Assembly (NCBI GenBank): GCA_034428715.1
Contig: DAOUHE010000096.1
Location: forward strand, 1 to 64,000
Direction: 5' to 3'
DNA length: 64,000 nt
Source of the DNA: Io17-Chloro-G2 sp034428715
GTDB lineage: Bacteria > Chloroflexota > Dehalococcoidia > Lucifugimonadales > UBA3495
Shown here: in pieces, positions 8,423 through 17,245 of the stretch
Position numbering within the stretch: the stretch's first letter is position 1
Layout of the letters: the number at the start of each line of letters is the position of its first letter
Position numbers and translations under genes: made by a program
The notes under the pieces: generated by a model
The model's database searches: none
Told to the model about the DNA's origin: nothing
Seen by the model: the letters and a program-made list of their open reading frames with translations, nothing else

Positions 8423-9315
8423 TGATGGTATTGTTGGCCGCAGTTGGGTTGATTTCACTTTTAGCTCTTGGTTGCTCCGCTCCGATTGCGGAGGACGACC
8501 AATCTGAGTTGACTCCCATTCCACCTTTTTCTACGCCGGTACAAGCCTCTCCTCTTACACCTGTGGCGGCATTGGATGTCACGGAGGTTTGGGGTGACGT
8601 TTTCGGCCCCCTTGGAGGTTCGATTCATTTCGAGGTGGCCGCGACCTCCAAGGCTGAGGTTGGGTCTGGTTGTGAGCTTCGTATGTGGTCGGGGAAGAAG
8701 GGATACGATACGGTTTACGTTACTTTGAAAGCCGAAGACCTTGAGAAAGGGAGCGTTCTTACGGCTTCTTTCGATGTCGATGGCGAGGACAAAATTCTAG
8801 CTCTTGCTGAGAGCGGAAGGAAGCTCAGCGACATAGTCGATCTGGAGGTCCAGTGCTTCCGTCCTACTCCCACGCCTCCTCCCACCCCTACACCTACCCC
8901 CACTATGACCCCTACTCCACCCCCTTCAGCCACCCCAACACTTCATCCTGAGGTTGTTTTTCCTTCGTTAGTTGAGAGGTTCGGGATCTGGAAGTCCCGT
9001 TGGATAGACAACTATGGGGACCCCCCTTACTCGGTCCACGGTAGCTTTAGTGCTGACCGGCCAATACACCTTCCGATGTGTGGGATTGTGACTGTTTGGA
9101 GCGGTAGAGGCTTTGGTGGGTTTATGCCGTCTGCAACCGTCCCTTTAGGTTCTGAGACAATCGTGCTCGCTGGGGACCACAGGCTCTCGGGTTCAGGGTT
9201 GAATCGCCGGGACTACACCTTGGAGGTTCTCCCTCCCGCATTGCTAACAGTAGAATCCTTAACGACAGAGTATATCGAACAATTGAGGAGTTTCCTCCAA
9301 GAATGTGGTGGCTAG
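8422..9315 (+). CDS. Lipoprotein with two related domains joined by a Pro-Thr linker
   Basis: A 297-residue predicted lipoprotein. The N-terminus is a hydrophobic stretch ending in a lipobox (LLALGC, Cys near residue 13). Two domains of about 90 residues flank a linker of repeated PTPTP units near residues 155-170. Both domains hold a Cys followed by a WSG motif (CELRMWSGKKG and CGIVTVWSGRG) and end in a DLEV/YTLEV strand, which suggests an internal duplication. The start overlaps the previous stop (TGATG). Codon use is richer in T-ending codons than in the neighbouring genes. Family unknown; exposed outside the membrane. Confidence 0.65.
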   Translation: MMVLLAAVGLISLLALGCSAPIAEDDQSELTPIPPFSTPVQASPLTPVAALDVTEVWGDVFGPLGGSIHFEVAATSKAEVGSGCELRMWSGKKGYDTVYVTLKAEDLEKGSVLTASFDVDGEDKILALAESGRKLSDIVDLEVQCFRPTPTPPPTPTPTPTMTPTPPPSATPTLHPEVVFPSLVERFGIWKSRWIDNYGDPPYSVHGSFSADRPIHLPMCGIVTVWSGRGFGGFMPSATVPLGSETIVLAGDHRLSGSGLNRRDYTLEVLPPALLTVESLTTEYIEQLRSFLQECGG

Positions 9316-9626
9316 GAAGCCTATTTCTTCGGTTTTCGGCAGGTATCAGCTACGTCTGGCCCCAGCAGGAGGCATCCAGCCACGGACGTTGTACCGAGCC
9401 TGTCGGAGACCTTTAGAAGTCGGATGCATCAGCAAAAGGGGTCGCCACCGGAGAGTGAAACAAATATTATTGCAGACTGATTCACGCGAGATGTACAGTT
9501 ACCTCTGGCGTGTGCTGGCGCAAATTCCACCTCGTCGCCACCTAATACGAGTAACGGGTAGGTGGGTTTTGCCATATGATTTATGGTAACCACCGGTTGG
9601 CGACGTTGTAGAACGATAGGAGCGCC
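9316..9626. other. Intergenic stretch without a supported gene
   Basis: About 310 bases between the lipoprotein gene and the broken DUF6282 gene. A 94-codon open frame on the plus strand has an Arg-rich, low-complexity translation and no ribosome binding site, so it is not called. No hairpin or promoter stands out, apart from a TAGGAGCG ribosome binding site at the right end serving the next gene. Confidence 0.5.
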
Positions 9627-10468
9627 TTGAGTAACGCTGACAGACGGTTGGAAGGGGCAATGGACATCCACGTCCATTGCGGCCCGGACCCTAGGGTTGA
9701 ACGCCGTGGGTCCGCTATCGATGTCGCCCAACAAACTCACGGAATGGGTATGCTGGGCATGGTCTTGAAGAGCCACGAATTTCCCACGTCTCCCATGGCC
9801 TACACCGCCAGCCAGGCGGTGCCCGGCATCACCCTGATCGGGGGTGTCGCCCTAGACTTGGAGGTAGGCGGTTTGAATCCATTGGCGGTGGACTCAACTG
9901 CAAAAGTGGGCGGGCGCGTCGTCTGGATGCCCACCTATTCCGCCCGGGCCAACCGCCAACCCTAGGGACTCAACGGCGGGATCTACCTTCTGGACGACCA
10001 GGGCAAGCTGGTCCCGGAAGTGTTTTCCATCTTAGAGGTCATCAAATCCGATGATTTGGTCCTTGCCACCGGGCACATCTCTACCGAGGAAAGCATGGCG
10101 TTGGTATCGGCAGCCCGCGGCTTGGGTATCAAGCGGGTGGTGGTGACCCACGCGACTACCATGTCTTTTGGACCGGTATGACCGTGGAAGACATGAAGAC
10201 ATTGGCATCCATGGGGGCCTACATAGAGCATTGCCTGCACGTGTTGATGCCCCTCACTTATCGACTGCAACCCAACGAGTCGGTCAAGACCATCATGTCC
10301 ATCGGCCCCGAGAGTTGCATCGTCTCTTCGGACTTCGGCCAGGATTTTCATCCCATGCCGGCAGAGGGCTTGCGCATGGGAATCGCCACCCTGCCGCAAG
10401 CCGGAATGGAAGAAGTGGAAGTGGGGATGCTGGCGAAGGACAATCCCTGCCGCCTCTTAGGTCTGTAG
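9627..10468 (+). pseudogene. DUF6282-like metal-dependent hydrolase, broken by a stop and a frameshift
   Basis: The frame opens with TTG behind TAGGAG and encodes an amidohydrolase-type protein: MDIHVHCGPDPRVERRG near residue 12, VLKSHEFPT, then a TAG at 9963-9965. The same frame continues with GLNGGIYLLDDQGKLVPEV and VLATGHISTEESM up to about 10158. One base is then missing near 10155-10160, and the protein resumes in another frame as DYHVFWTGMTVEDM through SSDFGQD to the stop at 10468. The HVH and GHIS motifs fit DUF6282 metal-dependent hydrolases. Two independent lesions argue for a pseudogene; errors in a metagenome assembly are the alternative. Confidence 0.8.
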
Positions 10469-10526
10469 ACCCGGAATTCAGGCCGTGGGTGAAGCCTGGC
10501 AAGCCATTTACCGCCGCGGCACTGAA

Positions 10527-10934
10527 TCACCAGATCACCTCCACCAGTGGATTCTCCCTCAGCACGTTGTCCCTGCTGACGATGGGGGCATGGTGGACCA
10601 AAGCTTCAGCCGCGATCAGGCGGTCGTGCATCTCCGACACGCCTTCCACGCGTTCCAAGGCTTCCAACTGGTCTTGACCCAAGGGAGAAAAGACGAATTC
10701 CCTGCTCTGGTGAATGTCGGCGATGATGGCCGCGGTTGAAATGGCCCGGCCAAGTTTCTGGGTCAGGTAGAAGAGCTCGGCGACGACGATGGCGGGAACG
10801 ATGATTGCCGCGCCCCCACCATCGGCCAACCGGAACACCGCATCCGCGGCCGCGCTTAACCTATTAGGGTCGCTGCGATACCAGAACAGGGCGTGGGTAT
10901 CGACGATGTAAACGGGCAGCGCCGGATCACGCAT
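10527..10934 (-). CDS. PIN-domain ribonuclease, VapC-type toxin
   Basis: A 135-residue PIN domain protein, expected to cleave RNA with Mg2+ or Mn2+ held by acidic residues. The pattern is visible: first Asp in YIVDTHALFW near the N-terminus, Glu in VVAELFYL, Asp in MHDRLIAAEA, and a late Asp in IVSRDNVL. The ATG at 10934 is chosen because the PIN domain begins right after it. The start overlaps the end of the upstream antitoxin gene by 8 bases, the usual coupling for antitoxin-toxin pairs. Confidence 0.82.
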   Translation of the reverse strand: MRDPALPVYIVDTHALFWYRSDPNRLSAAADAVFRLADGGGAAIIVPAIVVAELFYLTQKLGRAISTAAIIADIHQSREFVFSPLGQDQLEALERVEGVSEMHDRLIAAEALVHHAPIVSRDNVLRENPLVEVIW

Positions 10935-11337
10935 CCATCTTGGGCTCCCAGATCCCCTTGGCCTGGGCGAAATCCTCATCTGATGGTTCCGGCGTGTCCA
11001 GCCAGGTGGCCCGCAAGCTGACCCGCTGAGACCAGGGAACCGCTCCCGGTTTCCCGCTCAACGAGACCAATTTAGCTGCAGCCTTGCCATACCGTGTGAT
11101 TATTATTTCCATTTCTGGTGACTCTTCCAACCGGGAGATGATCTCCCCAGGGTTGGATTTCAACTCAAGTAAACCGACTTCCTCAAGAACGGCCCCGTAG
11201 GCCGCGGCGGCTTCCCTGATGACCCTCCGGCCTGGATTTCTCGCTTTAGCCGAGCAAGCCCTGCACCGCCGGGGGCAGGACCGGGAGACTTTTGACTCTT
11301 TTCCCAAGCCGCAATCTATGCATGTGTACTTTGCCAC
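10927..11337 (-). CDS. Phd/YefM-type antitoxin with N-terminal zinc ribbon
   Basis: A protein of about 136 residues paired with the PIN toxin gene. The N-terminal 30 residues hold a Cys-rich knuckle (CIDC, then CPRRCRAC) typical of zinc ribbons. The middle has a Phd/YefM-like fold: LLELKSNPGEIISRLEE followed by IIITRYGKAAAKLVSL. The C-terminal tail (PSDEDFAQAKGIWEP) probably binds and blocks the toxin. The GTG at 11337 has GGAGGG 8 bases upstream; the GTG at 11343 is only 2 bases from it. Antitoxins of this family usually have no zinc ribbon. The gene is probably autoregulated from the AT-rich promoter upstream. Confidence 0.68.
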   Translation of the reverse strand: MAKYTCIDCGLGKESKVSRSCPRRCRACSAKARNPGRRVIREAAAAYGAVLEEVGLLELKSNPGEIISRLEESPEMEIIITRYGKAAAKLVSLSGKPGAVPWSQRVSLRATWLDTPEPSDEDFAQAKGIWEPKMDA

Positions 11338-11410
11338 CGACACCCTCCACGGCCTTATAGGTTACAAAAAGAACAGTTAATAGGGATGTTATGCCCTAAT
11401 TATTTATCTA

Positions 11411-11439
11411 ATTATAATCGTATTTAAAATATAATACAA
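11411..11439 (-). promoter_or_regulatory. Strong sigma-70-type promoter for the antitoxin-toxin operon
   Basis: On the minus strand TTGTAT (11439-11434) and a perfect TATAAT (11416-11411) are spaced by exactly 17 bases, in a 120-base gap that is much richer in A+T than the genes around it. It points at the antitoxin start about 75 bases away. Confidence 0.6.
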
Positions 11440-11464
11440 GTTATAATTATTAAATTACAGCCCA

Positions 11465-12970
11465 TTAAATCGTTCTAATGATGACGTGTATTATATTATT
11501 TAATGGTCGTTCCTCTTCAGCGCGGGCCCAACCGGCTATGCGATAGCCGGTTACGGCGGCTATCCCCCGGTGGGTGACCAAAAGGGGTATTCTATCCCGC
11601 CAGACCCGGGGCACCCATTGATCGGTGAAGAAATCTTGAAGCTTTTTATCCTGAGCCATCCCCAGTGGCTGGAACCGGTCTCCAGGCCGTCTTGCCCGCA
11701 TAGTCAGCCATCCTCCTAGAGCGTCCGCAGCCAAGGAACAACTCCATGCTTGGCCATCCCATTCCGGCACGGCTCTGGAACCCGTGGCCACGCTGTCAGC
11801 TTGGGATAAAGAAAGGGTCACCCGCCAACCCTGAACATCTGTCACGACGGCCCCACCGGATTCGGTGGGCAGCGCCAGAGGATGTTCTGCATCTAATCTA
11901 GGCAATGGGCATGGCAGGCTGGGATTTTGGGAAATCACCAATGAGCTATGGGTCCGGTGGACCGTCACTCCGCCTGGCAGGGACAAGGCAATCCCTGATT
12001 TATTCTGGACGGCCATGCCCACCATGTTTTTGATGTGGATCTCTTGCAACCGCCGGGAGTCCCCCTTTACCTGGGAATAGGCGCGGCGCAGCAAATGAGC
12101 CTGAAACGCCGGATGTAATTCGGCCAGGTCCGGCAGTCTTAAATAGACATCCCCACCGGACTCGATCACAAGGGTCTCCCAAATGCGCGTGGCTTCTCCT
12201 TCCAGGTAGTCAAGCTCCAACGCTGCGGTTCTGGCCAACCTTCCAAGCGCTTCCCTTATCCTGGGGTTATATTCCAACGCCAAGGCGGGCATCAACTGCC
12301 GTCTGACCCTGACGCGGGCGAAGCGAGATAAGGAGTTGCCGCTGTCCTCCCGGGTGTCCAACCCAAATTCCCGGCAATAGGCAACGGTGTCTTCCCGGCC
12401 CGCCGCAATCAGGGGCCGGAACAGTGAAATACCTTTCCCTTCTTTCGGCCAGGGCCACCGGGCCAGTTCGGGCATTCCCGCCAAGCCGTGTAAACCGGCG
12501 CCACGCAGGATATGAAGAAGCACCGTCTCCGCCTGATCATCGGAGGTGTGACCCACCGCCACCGCCACCGCGCCCGTGGTTCTAGCCACCCCTGCCAAGA
12601 ACGCGTAACGCATCTCCCGCGCCAGATCCTCAAAGGACGAACTGGCCCTTCCCGGGTGACGCCGCCGAAATTCATCAGGGTCCCACTTTTCAACGGTGGC
12701 CGGCAGATCCAGCGCCTCTGCCATACCCATCACGTGGTCCGCGTCGTCATCCGCCTCCTGACCGCGGAAGTCATGGTTAAGATGGGCTACGTGGATATGC
12801 AGGCTGTGTTGCTCCCGCAGGTGAAGCAAGCAATGCAGCAACGCGGTGGAATCTGGTCCGCCGGAAACGCCGGCGACCAGGGTTAACCAGCGTCCGAAAA
12901 ACCCAGCCCGTACTATCGCCTGGGACACTATCGTTTCCAGCGCCCCTAGCGCATCTGAGGAGGCCAACAA
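11465..12970 (-). CDS. tilS: tRNA(Ile)-lysidine synthase
   Basis: A 501-residue enzyme that attaches lysine to C34 of the CAU anticodon of tRNA-Ile, so that it reads AUA. The PP-loop SGGPDS is at residues 36-41, HLNHDFRG follows, and VGHTSDDQAETVLLHILRG is characteristic of TilS. The C-terminal substrate-binding part holds RRPGDRFQPLGM and KLQDFFTDQWVPR. Length fits the long (E. coli-type) form. It follows the histidine phosphatase gene by 6 bases, so the two are probably co-transcribed. Confidence 0.92.
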   Translation of the reverse strand: MLASSDALGALETIVSQAIVRAGFFGRWLTLVAGVSGGPDSTALLHCLLHLREQHSLHIHVAHLNHDFRGQEADDDADHVMGMAEALDLPATVEKWDPDEFRRRHPGRASSSFEDLAREMRYAFLAGVARTTGAVAVAVGHTSDDQAETVLLHILRGAGLHGLAGMPELARWPWPKEGKGISLFRPLIAAGREDTVAYCREFGLDTREDSGNSLSRFARVRVRRQLMPALALEYNPRIREALGRLARTAALELDYLEGEATRIWETLVIESGGDVYLRLPDLAELHPAFQAHLLRRAYSQVKGDSRRLQEIHIKNMVGMAVQNKSGIALSLPGGVTVHRTHSSLVISQNPSLPCPLPRLDAEHPLALPTESGGAVVTDVQGWRVTLSLSQADSVATGSRAVPEWDGQAWSCSLAADALGGWLTMRARRPGDRFQPLGMAQDKKLQDFFTDQWVPRVWRDRIPLLVTHRGIAAVTGYRIAGWARAEEERPLNNIIHVIIRTI

Positions 12971-12976
12971 ATCTCC

Positions 12977-13594
12977 CTACCGGTACTTGGGCGACAGATG
13001 ACCGGTGGCATTGTAGACCACCAACCGGCGGCCGGATCTACCCGTTTCCACCGTGCAGATGGATGCCAAATTCAACGACATCCGGTGAAAGTTGGAAAGC
13101 GGCATACCCAGCAGTTTGCAGATAATAGCCCTAATGGCGAAATTATGGGAAACCGCAACCAGCTGTTCTTCTTCCTGGTGGGCCGCCTCAATTTCCAAAA
13201 AGGCTTGCCACGCCCTTTCTTGCAGTTGTTTTAGGGACTCGCCTTTGGGCATGACCAATTCTGCCGGGTCGTCCCGCCAGGCGGCATATACCTGGGGCCA
13301 ATCAGTCCGCATCTCCGAACCGGTGATTCCTTCCAGATCGCCCAGATTCAGCTCTTTTAGTCCATCCATTGGAACCACATTGACCCCGGCCGCCCGCGTG
13401 ATCTCATGGGCTGTCTGCATCGTCCGGTAAAGGGGGCTGGCATAGACGGTACCGCCCGGGCTCAGTGACACCGCTCGGGCGGTCTGACGCGCCTGGACCA
13501 ATCCTCGCTTGTTGAGGGGAACGTCACATTGGCCTTGAAATCTTCCCAACTTGTTCCACTCCGTTTCCCCGTGGCGCACCAAGAGCAACCTCAC
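12977..13594 (-). CDS. Histidine phosphatase family protein (phosphoglycerate mutase-like)
   Basis: A 205-residue enzyme of the cofactor-independent branch of the histidine phosphatase superfamily. The catalytic RHGE is at residues 7-10, with GRFQGQCDVPLNKRG behind it, YASPLYRTMQTA for the second Arg, and SHNFAIRAI for the second His. Members dephosphorylate small metabolites such as alpha-ribazole phosphate or sugar phosphates; the substrate cannot be told here. It overlaps the upstream CBS-domain gene by 4 bases (ATGA) and precedes tilS. Confidence 0.85.
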   Translation of the reverse strand: MRLLLVRHGETEWNKLGRFQGQCDVPLNKRGLVQARQTARAVSLSPGGTVYASPLYRTMQTAHEITRAAGVNVVPMDGLKELNLGDLEGITGSEMRTDWPQVYAAWRDDPAELVMPKGESLKQLQERAWQAFLEIEAAHQEEEQLVAVSHNFAIRAIICKLLGMPLSNFHRMSLNLASICTVETGRSGRRLVVYNATGHLSPKYR

Positions 13595-14910
13595 CGGTCC
13601 GCCCTCCGTTGGACGTCTGTCGGGGGGTGCTGTTGCGGATCTGGTTGATTAACGACAGACCGCCGCAACTCGACTTCCTCGATCTTCACCCCGCTCATGA
13701 TCTTCACCGTGAACCGCAAATCTTGATAGTCCACGGTATCACCTTCGTCAGGTATTCGCCCTAGGCGGTCTAAAATGAAACCGGCGACCGTCTGGTAATC
13801 ACCCTCCGGAATTTTTAATTCCAACTCCTCGTTGATATCGGTTATGGCGGCGCCGGCGTCCAGTCTAAATGTGTGATCGTCCACCGGAGTCACCGGCTCT
13901 TCAAAATCAGACCCTTCCTCCCGAACTTGTCCAACGATCACTTGAAGCAGTTGTTTCAGGGTGGCCAGACCAGCAATGCCGCCAAACTCGTCAACCGTCA
14001 GAACCATACCGTGGCCGCCCTCACGCATCTCATTGAAAGTGCTGCTAACCGTCTTGGTCTCCGGCACGAAATACGCGGCGGTCAAAGAGTCGGTGGCACA
14101 GTCTTCCATTCCCAATTCCCCTTTGCCAACCAGCAGAAGCACGTCTTTGATGGAGAGGATACCAACCACATTCTCAATGGTGCCTTCATACACCGGAAAT
14201 CTGGTGTGGCTGTGCTCGGAATAGGACGGCAGGAACTGCTGTAATGTCGTACCCCGCTCGATCCAAACTATCTCTGGTCTAGGGGTCATGATCTCCCGTA
14301 CCTGGCTGTCGCCGAACCGGAAAACCTTCTCCAACAGGGCGGCTTCGTCGGCTTCCATGGTCCCCGACTGAGCTCCGGCCGCAATGAGATTGCGTATCTC
14401 TTGCTCCCCTATTAGGTCTTGAACGCCGGAAATACCCATCACCTTGTTACCCAAGGAACTCACAACCTGTAGCGCAAAAATCGCCGGCGACAGGACAAAT
14501 CCCACCATCGTCAAAGGCCGGGACACGGCAAAAGTCACGGATTCAGACCGGTTCCAGGCCACGTTCTTGGGCAGGGTTTCTCCAAACACTAGAAGTATCA
14601 AGGTGACGCCAAGGGTTGCCGTCAGCAGCGCCAGGTTTCCGTTATCAATGAATTTGATCGCCAACGCGGTCGCCAACGCGGCGGCAGTGGTGTTAACCAG
14701 GTTGTTGCTGAGCAATACGGTCGCCAAGAATTTTTCGGGGCGCCGGAGCAATTTTTCCACGCGGCCGGCGCCGGGGCGGCCTATGGCAATCAAGTGCAGT
14801 AAACGGGCACGAGGCAGGGCGATGAAAGCGGTTTCGGAAGCTGAGAAAAACCCGGAAAGGGCCAGGCAGATGAGAAATAAGGCTAACTTCGATAAGTCGC
14901 CAGTATCCAT
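13591..14910 (-). CDS. CNNM/CorC-type membrane protein with CBS domains
   Basis: A 439-residue membrane protein of the hemolysin C/CorC family. The N-terminal DUF21 domain (about residues 1-185) has four hydrophobic helices, beginning ALFLICLALSGFFSASETAF. A CBS pair follows (EIMTPRPEIVWI, HTRFPVYEGTIENVVGI, about 205-330), then a CorC_HlyC domain near 350-425 (FRLDAGAAITDINEEL). The family is linked to Mg2+/Co2+ transport. It is the first gene of a minus-strand operon with the phosphatase and tilS. Confidence 0.88.
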   Translation of the reverse strand: MDTGDLSKLALFLICLALSGFFSASETAFIALPRARLLHLIAIGRPGAGRVEKLLRRPEKFLATVLLSNNLVNTTAAALATALAIKFIDNGNLALLTATLGVTLILLVFGETLPKNVAWNRSESVTFAVSRPLTMVGFVLSPAIFALQVVSSLGNKVMGISGVQDLIGEQEIRNLIAAGAQSGTMEADEAALLEKVFRFGDSQVREIMTPRPEIVWIERGTTLQQFLPSYSEHSHTRFPVYEGTIENVVGILSIKDVLLLVGKGELGMEDCATDSLTAAYFVPETKTVSSTFNEMREGGHGMVLTVDEFGGIAGLATLKQLLQVIVGQVREEGSDFEEPVTPVDDHTFRLDAGAAITDINEELELKIPEGDYQTVAGFILDRLGRIPDEGDTVDYQDLRFTVKIMSGVKIEEVELRRSVVNQPDPQQHPPTDVQRRADR

Positions 14911-15122
14911 AGCTAGGCACTACCTCCAGAGGGGCGGGGATTTCCAAATTCCATACATTTTGATGATAGCATCGGCCCAATTTGGTGTAAAGTTGACTCT
15001 TTCTAGGCCTGTTCCTATCATTGAACATAGAGAAGGAAGATGGCGGAGCACCATCAATCTCCAATATACGACGGGGCGTCAATCAAAATAAACTCGGCGG
15101 GCGCCCGCCCTGGTAACGCGAA

Positions 15123-16196
15123 ATGGGCTTGAAAATCCTGGGTATAGAGACTTCCTGCGACGAAACGGCCGTGGCCGTTGTTGAAGACGGGAGCGTGCTC
15201 CGGTCCAACGTCATCTCCTCCCAGGTAGAACTGCATTCCAAGTACGGCGGCGTGGTCCCGGAAGTCGCCTCCCGGCAACACATCAGCGACATGTTGCCTG
15301 CCTTGGAGCGGGCGCTGGCGGATTCTGGGCTATCCCTGGAACAGATAGACATGGTGGCCGTGACCTATGGGCCCGGCCTGGCTGGATCGCTGATCACCGG
15401 TTTGAACACGGCAAAGGCGCTGTCCTTTTCTTTGGGTGTGCCCTTGATGGGAGTGAACCACCTGGAAGGCCACATTTACGCTTCGTGGCTGACCGAGCAC
15501 GATCCAGCAAAAGAGCCCGGCTTCCCGCTGGCGTGCCTGGTCGCATCGGGCGGCCATACCGACCTCATCCTGATGGAAGGCCACGGCGTCTACAAGCTGG
15601 TGGGCCGCAGCCGGGACGACGCCGCCGGAGAGGCTTTTGATAAGGCGGCACGTATTCTGGGGCTGGGTTTTCCTGGGGGGCCCGAGATCCAGCGGGTGTC
15701 CCATGGAGTTGCCGGCGGCGAGACCCTGCCCAGGGCGTGGATGAAGGATACGCTGGATTTCAGCTTCAGCGGGGTCAAATCGGCCCTGTTGCGCATGGCT
15801 CAAACCAAGGGCATTTACCAACATGAAACAACGTCGGCAACACCCACAACGCAGGCTGGATCAACTCCAGAAAGCGGCCTTGGCCATTCCGGCGACCTGG
15901 TGCGAGAACTGGCCTCCGCCTTCCAAGAATCGGTGGTGGACGTACTCACCTCCAAGCTCCTGACGATGGCCAAAACCTACCGGTGCCGCGGTGTCATCTT
16001 GGGCGGAGGCGTTACCGCAAACGCCCGCCTGCGGGAGGAGGTAGCCAAAAGGTCATCCCTGCCGGTGATGGTGCCGCCACCGATACTTTGCACAGACAAC
16101 GGAGCAATGATAGCGGCCTGCGCTTATTACCAATACCTAAGAGGAGAGCAGTTCGGCTTGGAGTTGGATATAGACCCCGGTCTGCCACTTGGCTAA
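15123..16196 (+). CDS. tsaD: tRNA N6-adenosine threonylcarbamoyltransferase
   Basis: A 357-residue Kae1/TsaD/Qri7 protein that transfers threonylcarbamoyl to A37 of ANN-decoding tRNAs, together with TsaB and TsaE. The N-terminal ASKHA motif GIETSCDETAVAV, the metal-binding His pair in NHLEGH near residue 112, and SGGHTDLIL are all present, with GGGVTANARLRE near the end. A low-complexity Thr/Ser-rich insert (HETTSATPTTQAGSTPES) of about 25 residues is unusual. tsaB and tsaE are not adjacent. The gene ends with a 4-base overlap with the opposite-strand membrane protein gene. Confidence 0.93.
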   Translation: MGLKILGIETSCDETAVAVVEDGSVLRSNVISSQVELHSKYGGVVPEVASRQHISDMLPALERALADSGLSLEQIDMVAVTYGPGLAGSLITGLNTAKALSFSLGVPLMGVNHLEGHIYASWLTEHDPAKEPGFPLACLVASGGHTDLILMEGHGVYKLVGRSRDDAAGEAFDKAARILGLGFPGGPEIQRVSHGVAGGETLPRAWMKDTLDFSFSGVKSALLRMAQTKGIYQHETTSATPTTQAGSTPESGLGHSGDLVRELASAFQESVVDVLTSKLLTMAKTYRCRGVILGGGVTANARLREEVAKRSSLPVMVPPPILCTDNGAMIAACAYYQYLRGEQFGLELDIDPGLPLG

Positions 16197-16804
16197 TCTG
16201 GCGGTTTCGCGCCAACGTGCAGAAAGGCGTCCAATCCTAAGCGGCGGTCGGCGAACACGGTATTGATGACCTGGTATACTTCAACGCCCGACGCCTCTCC
16301 TTTATAGGGGAAAGAAAACGCCCAGTTGCCACCTTGAAACGTCACCGAGCCCTCTTCTCTGGCGAAATAATGTCTTCCGATGAAGAACGCCCCCATGAGG
16401 GCGATCACAAAAATGATGAACGCTCCAGCATCCATGTTAATCAAGGGTATGGTTGGGACATCGAACTTACCCGCGAACCAATAGGCCACAATCAGGTAGA
16501 CAAACAATGCGCCGGCGATGAGCAATATACCCTGGACCAGATCCGTCGAAGTACGGGAACCCGTTTTTACCGAAACGCCCTTTAATTCTTCAATGGGGAC
16601 CATGTAGGTCTCCCTGCCACCTTCGTTTATGGAAAATGCCATGATGCGTTGGTTGGTGGTTACTAGCATTTGTCCGGCGCCGGGCGGTTCCCCAGTCAGA
16701 CCCGTCTCCGGGCAAAAAACGTGGCTCACCCGTTCTCTAGGCAACAGGGCCACGTCTCGAATATGGGTAACATAGCTTTCCGCCGGTTCAATCACACCAA
16801 TCAC
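16193..16804 (-). CDS. Two-helix membrane protein of unknown function
   Basis: A 203-residue protein with two clear hydrophobic segments near residues 95-115 (ILLIAGALFVYLIVAYWFAG) and 125-145 (AFIIFVIALMGAFFIG). The N-terminal cytoplasmic part and the C-terminal part (SVTFQGGNWAFSFPYKGE, then YQVINTVFADRR) look like beta-rich, PH-like pieces. I do not recognise a named family. It converges on tsaD with a 4-base overlap. Confidence 0.6.
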   Translation of the reverse strand: MIGVIEPAESYVTHIRDVALLPRERVSHVFCPETGLTGEPPGAGQMLVTTNQRIMAFSINEGGRETYMVPIEELKGVSVKTGSRTSTDLVQGILLIAGALFVYLIVAYWFAGKFDVPTIPLINMDAGAFIIFVIALMGAFFIGRHYFAREEGSVTFQGGNWAFSFPYKGEASGVEVYQVINTVFADRRLGLDAFLHVGAKPPD

Positions 16805-17245
16805 CCCGTAACTGCGCTCAATATCCTATCATAACGGTCCGCGGGCTTACCCCAGATTCGAATTCACGCTTCACCCATTACTTTGATGGTTTGGACGCAA
16901 AGCCCGAAGGCCCGGCATTCCGTCTTCCCAGCTTGCTTCTAGCCACGCGCATCCGCGCCGGCCCCTGCAAAGAGGTCACCGGCTTGCGAATGGACCACTC
17001 TCACACGCAAAACGCCGTTTGGAACCAACGCCATGCCAACCTATGGACCCTAACATCAACGGTCAGTTTTCGACCATGTCGACGGCCTTCCGGAGACTGC
17101 ACCCCGCGCTAAAAAGGTGCTCACCCCATTGGGGATACGGGCGTTCCCTCTAGCCTGTCAGTCCCGACCCCTTTAATGTCGAATCTGGAGAAACTCGGAG
17201 CTAGAAACGCCGCTCAATTCTAGATTTTCGGTGGTGGGGTAAGTT
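16805..17245. other. Intergenic stretch without a supported gene
   Basis: About 440 bases between two genes reading away from each other. A 73-codon plus-strand frame lacks a ribosome binding site and any recognisable protein. A patch near 16855 (GATTCGAATTC) resembles a tRNA T-loop but no cloverleaf can be folded around it. At the right end GGTGGGG serves the next gene. Confidence 0.5.

Noticed and set aside
9305..9589. Frame of 94 codons after the lipoprotein gene
   Set aside because: It has no ribosome binding site and an Arg-rich translation without family pattern.
16850..16875. Possible tRNA T-loop (GATTCGAATTC)
   Set aside because: No acceptor, D or anticodon stem can be folded around it on either strand.
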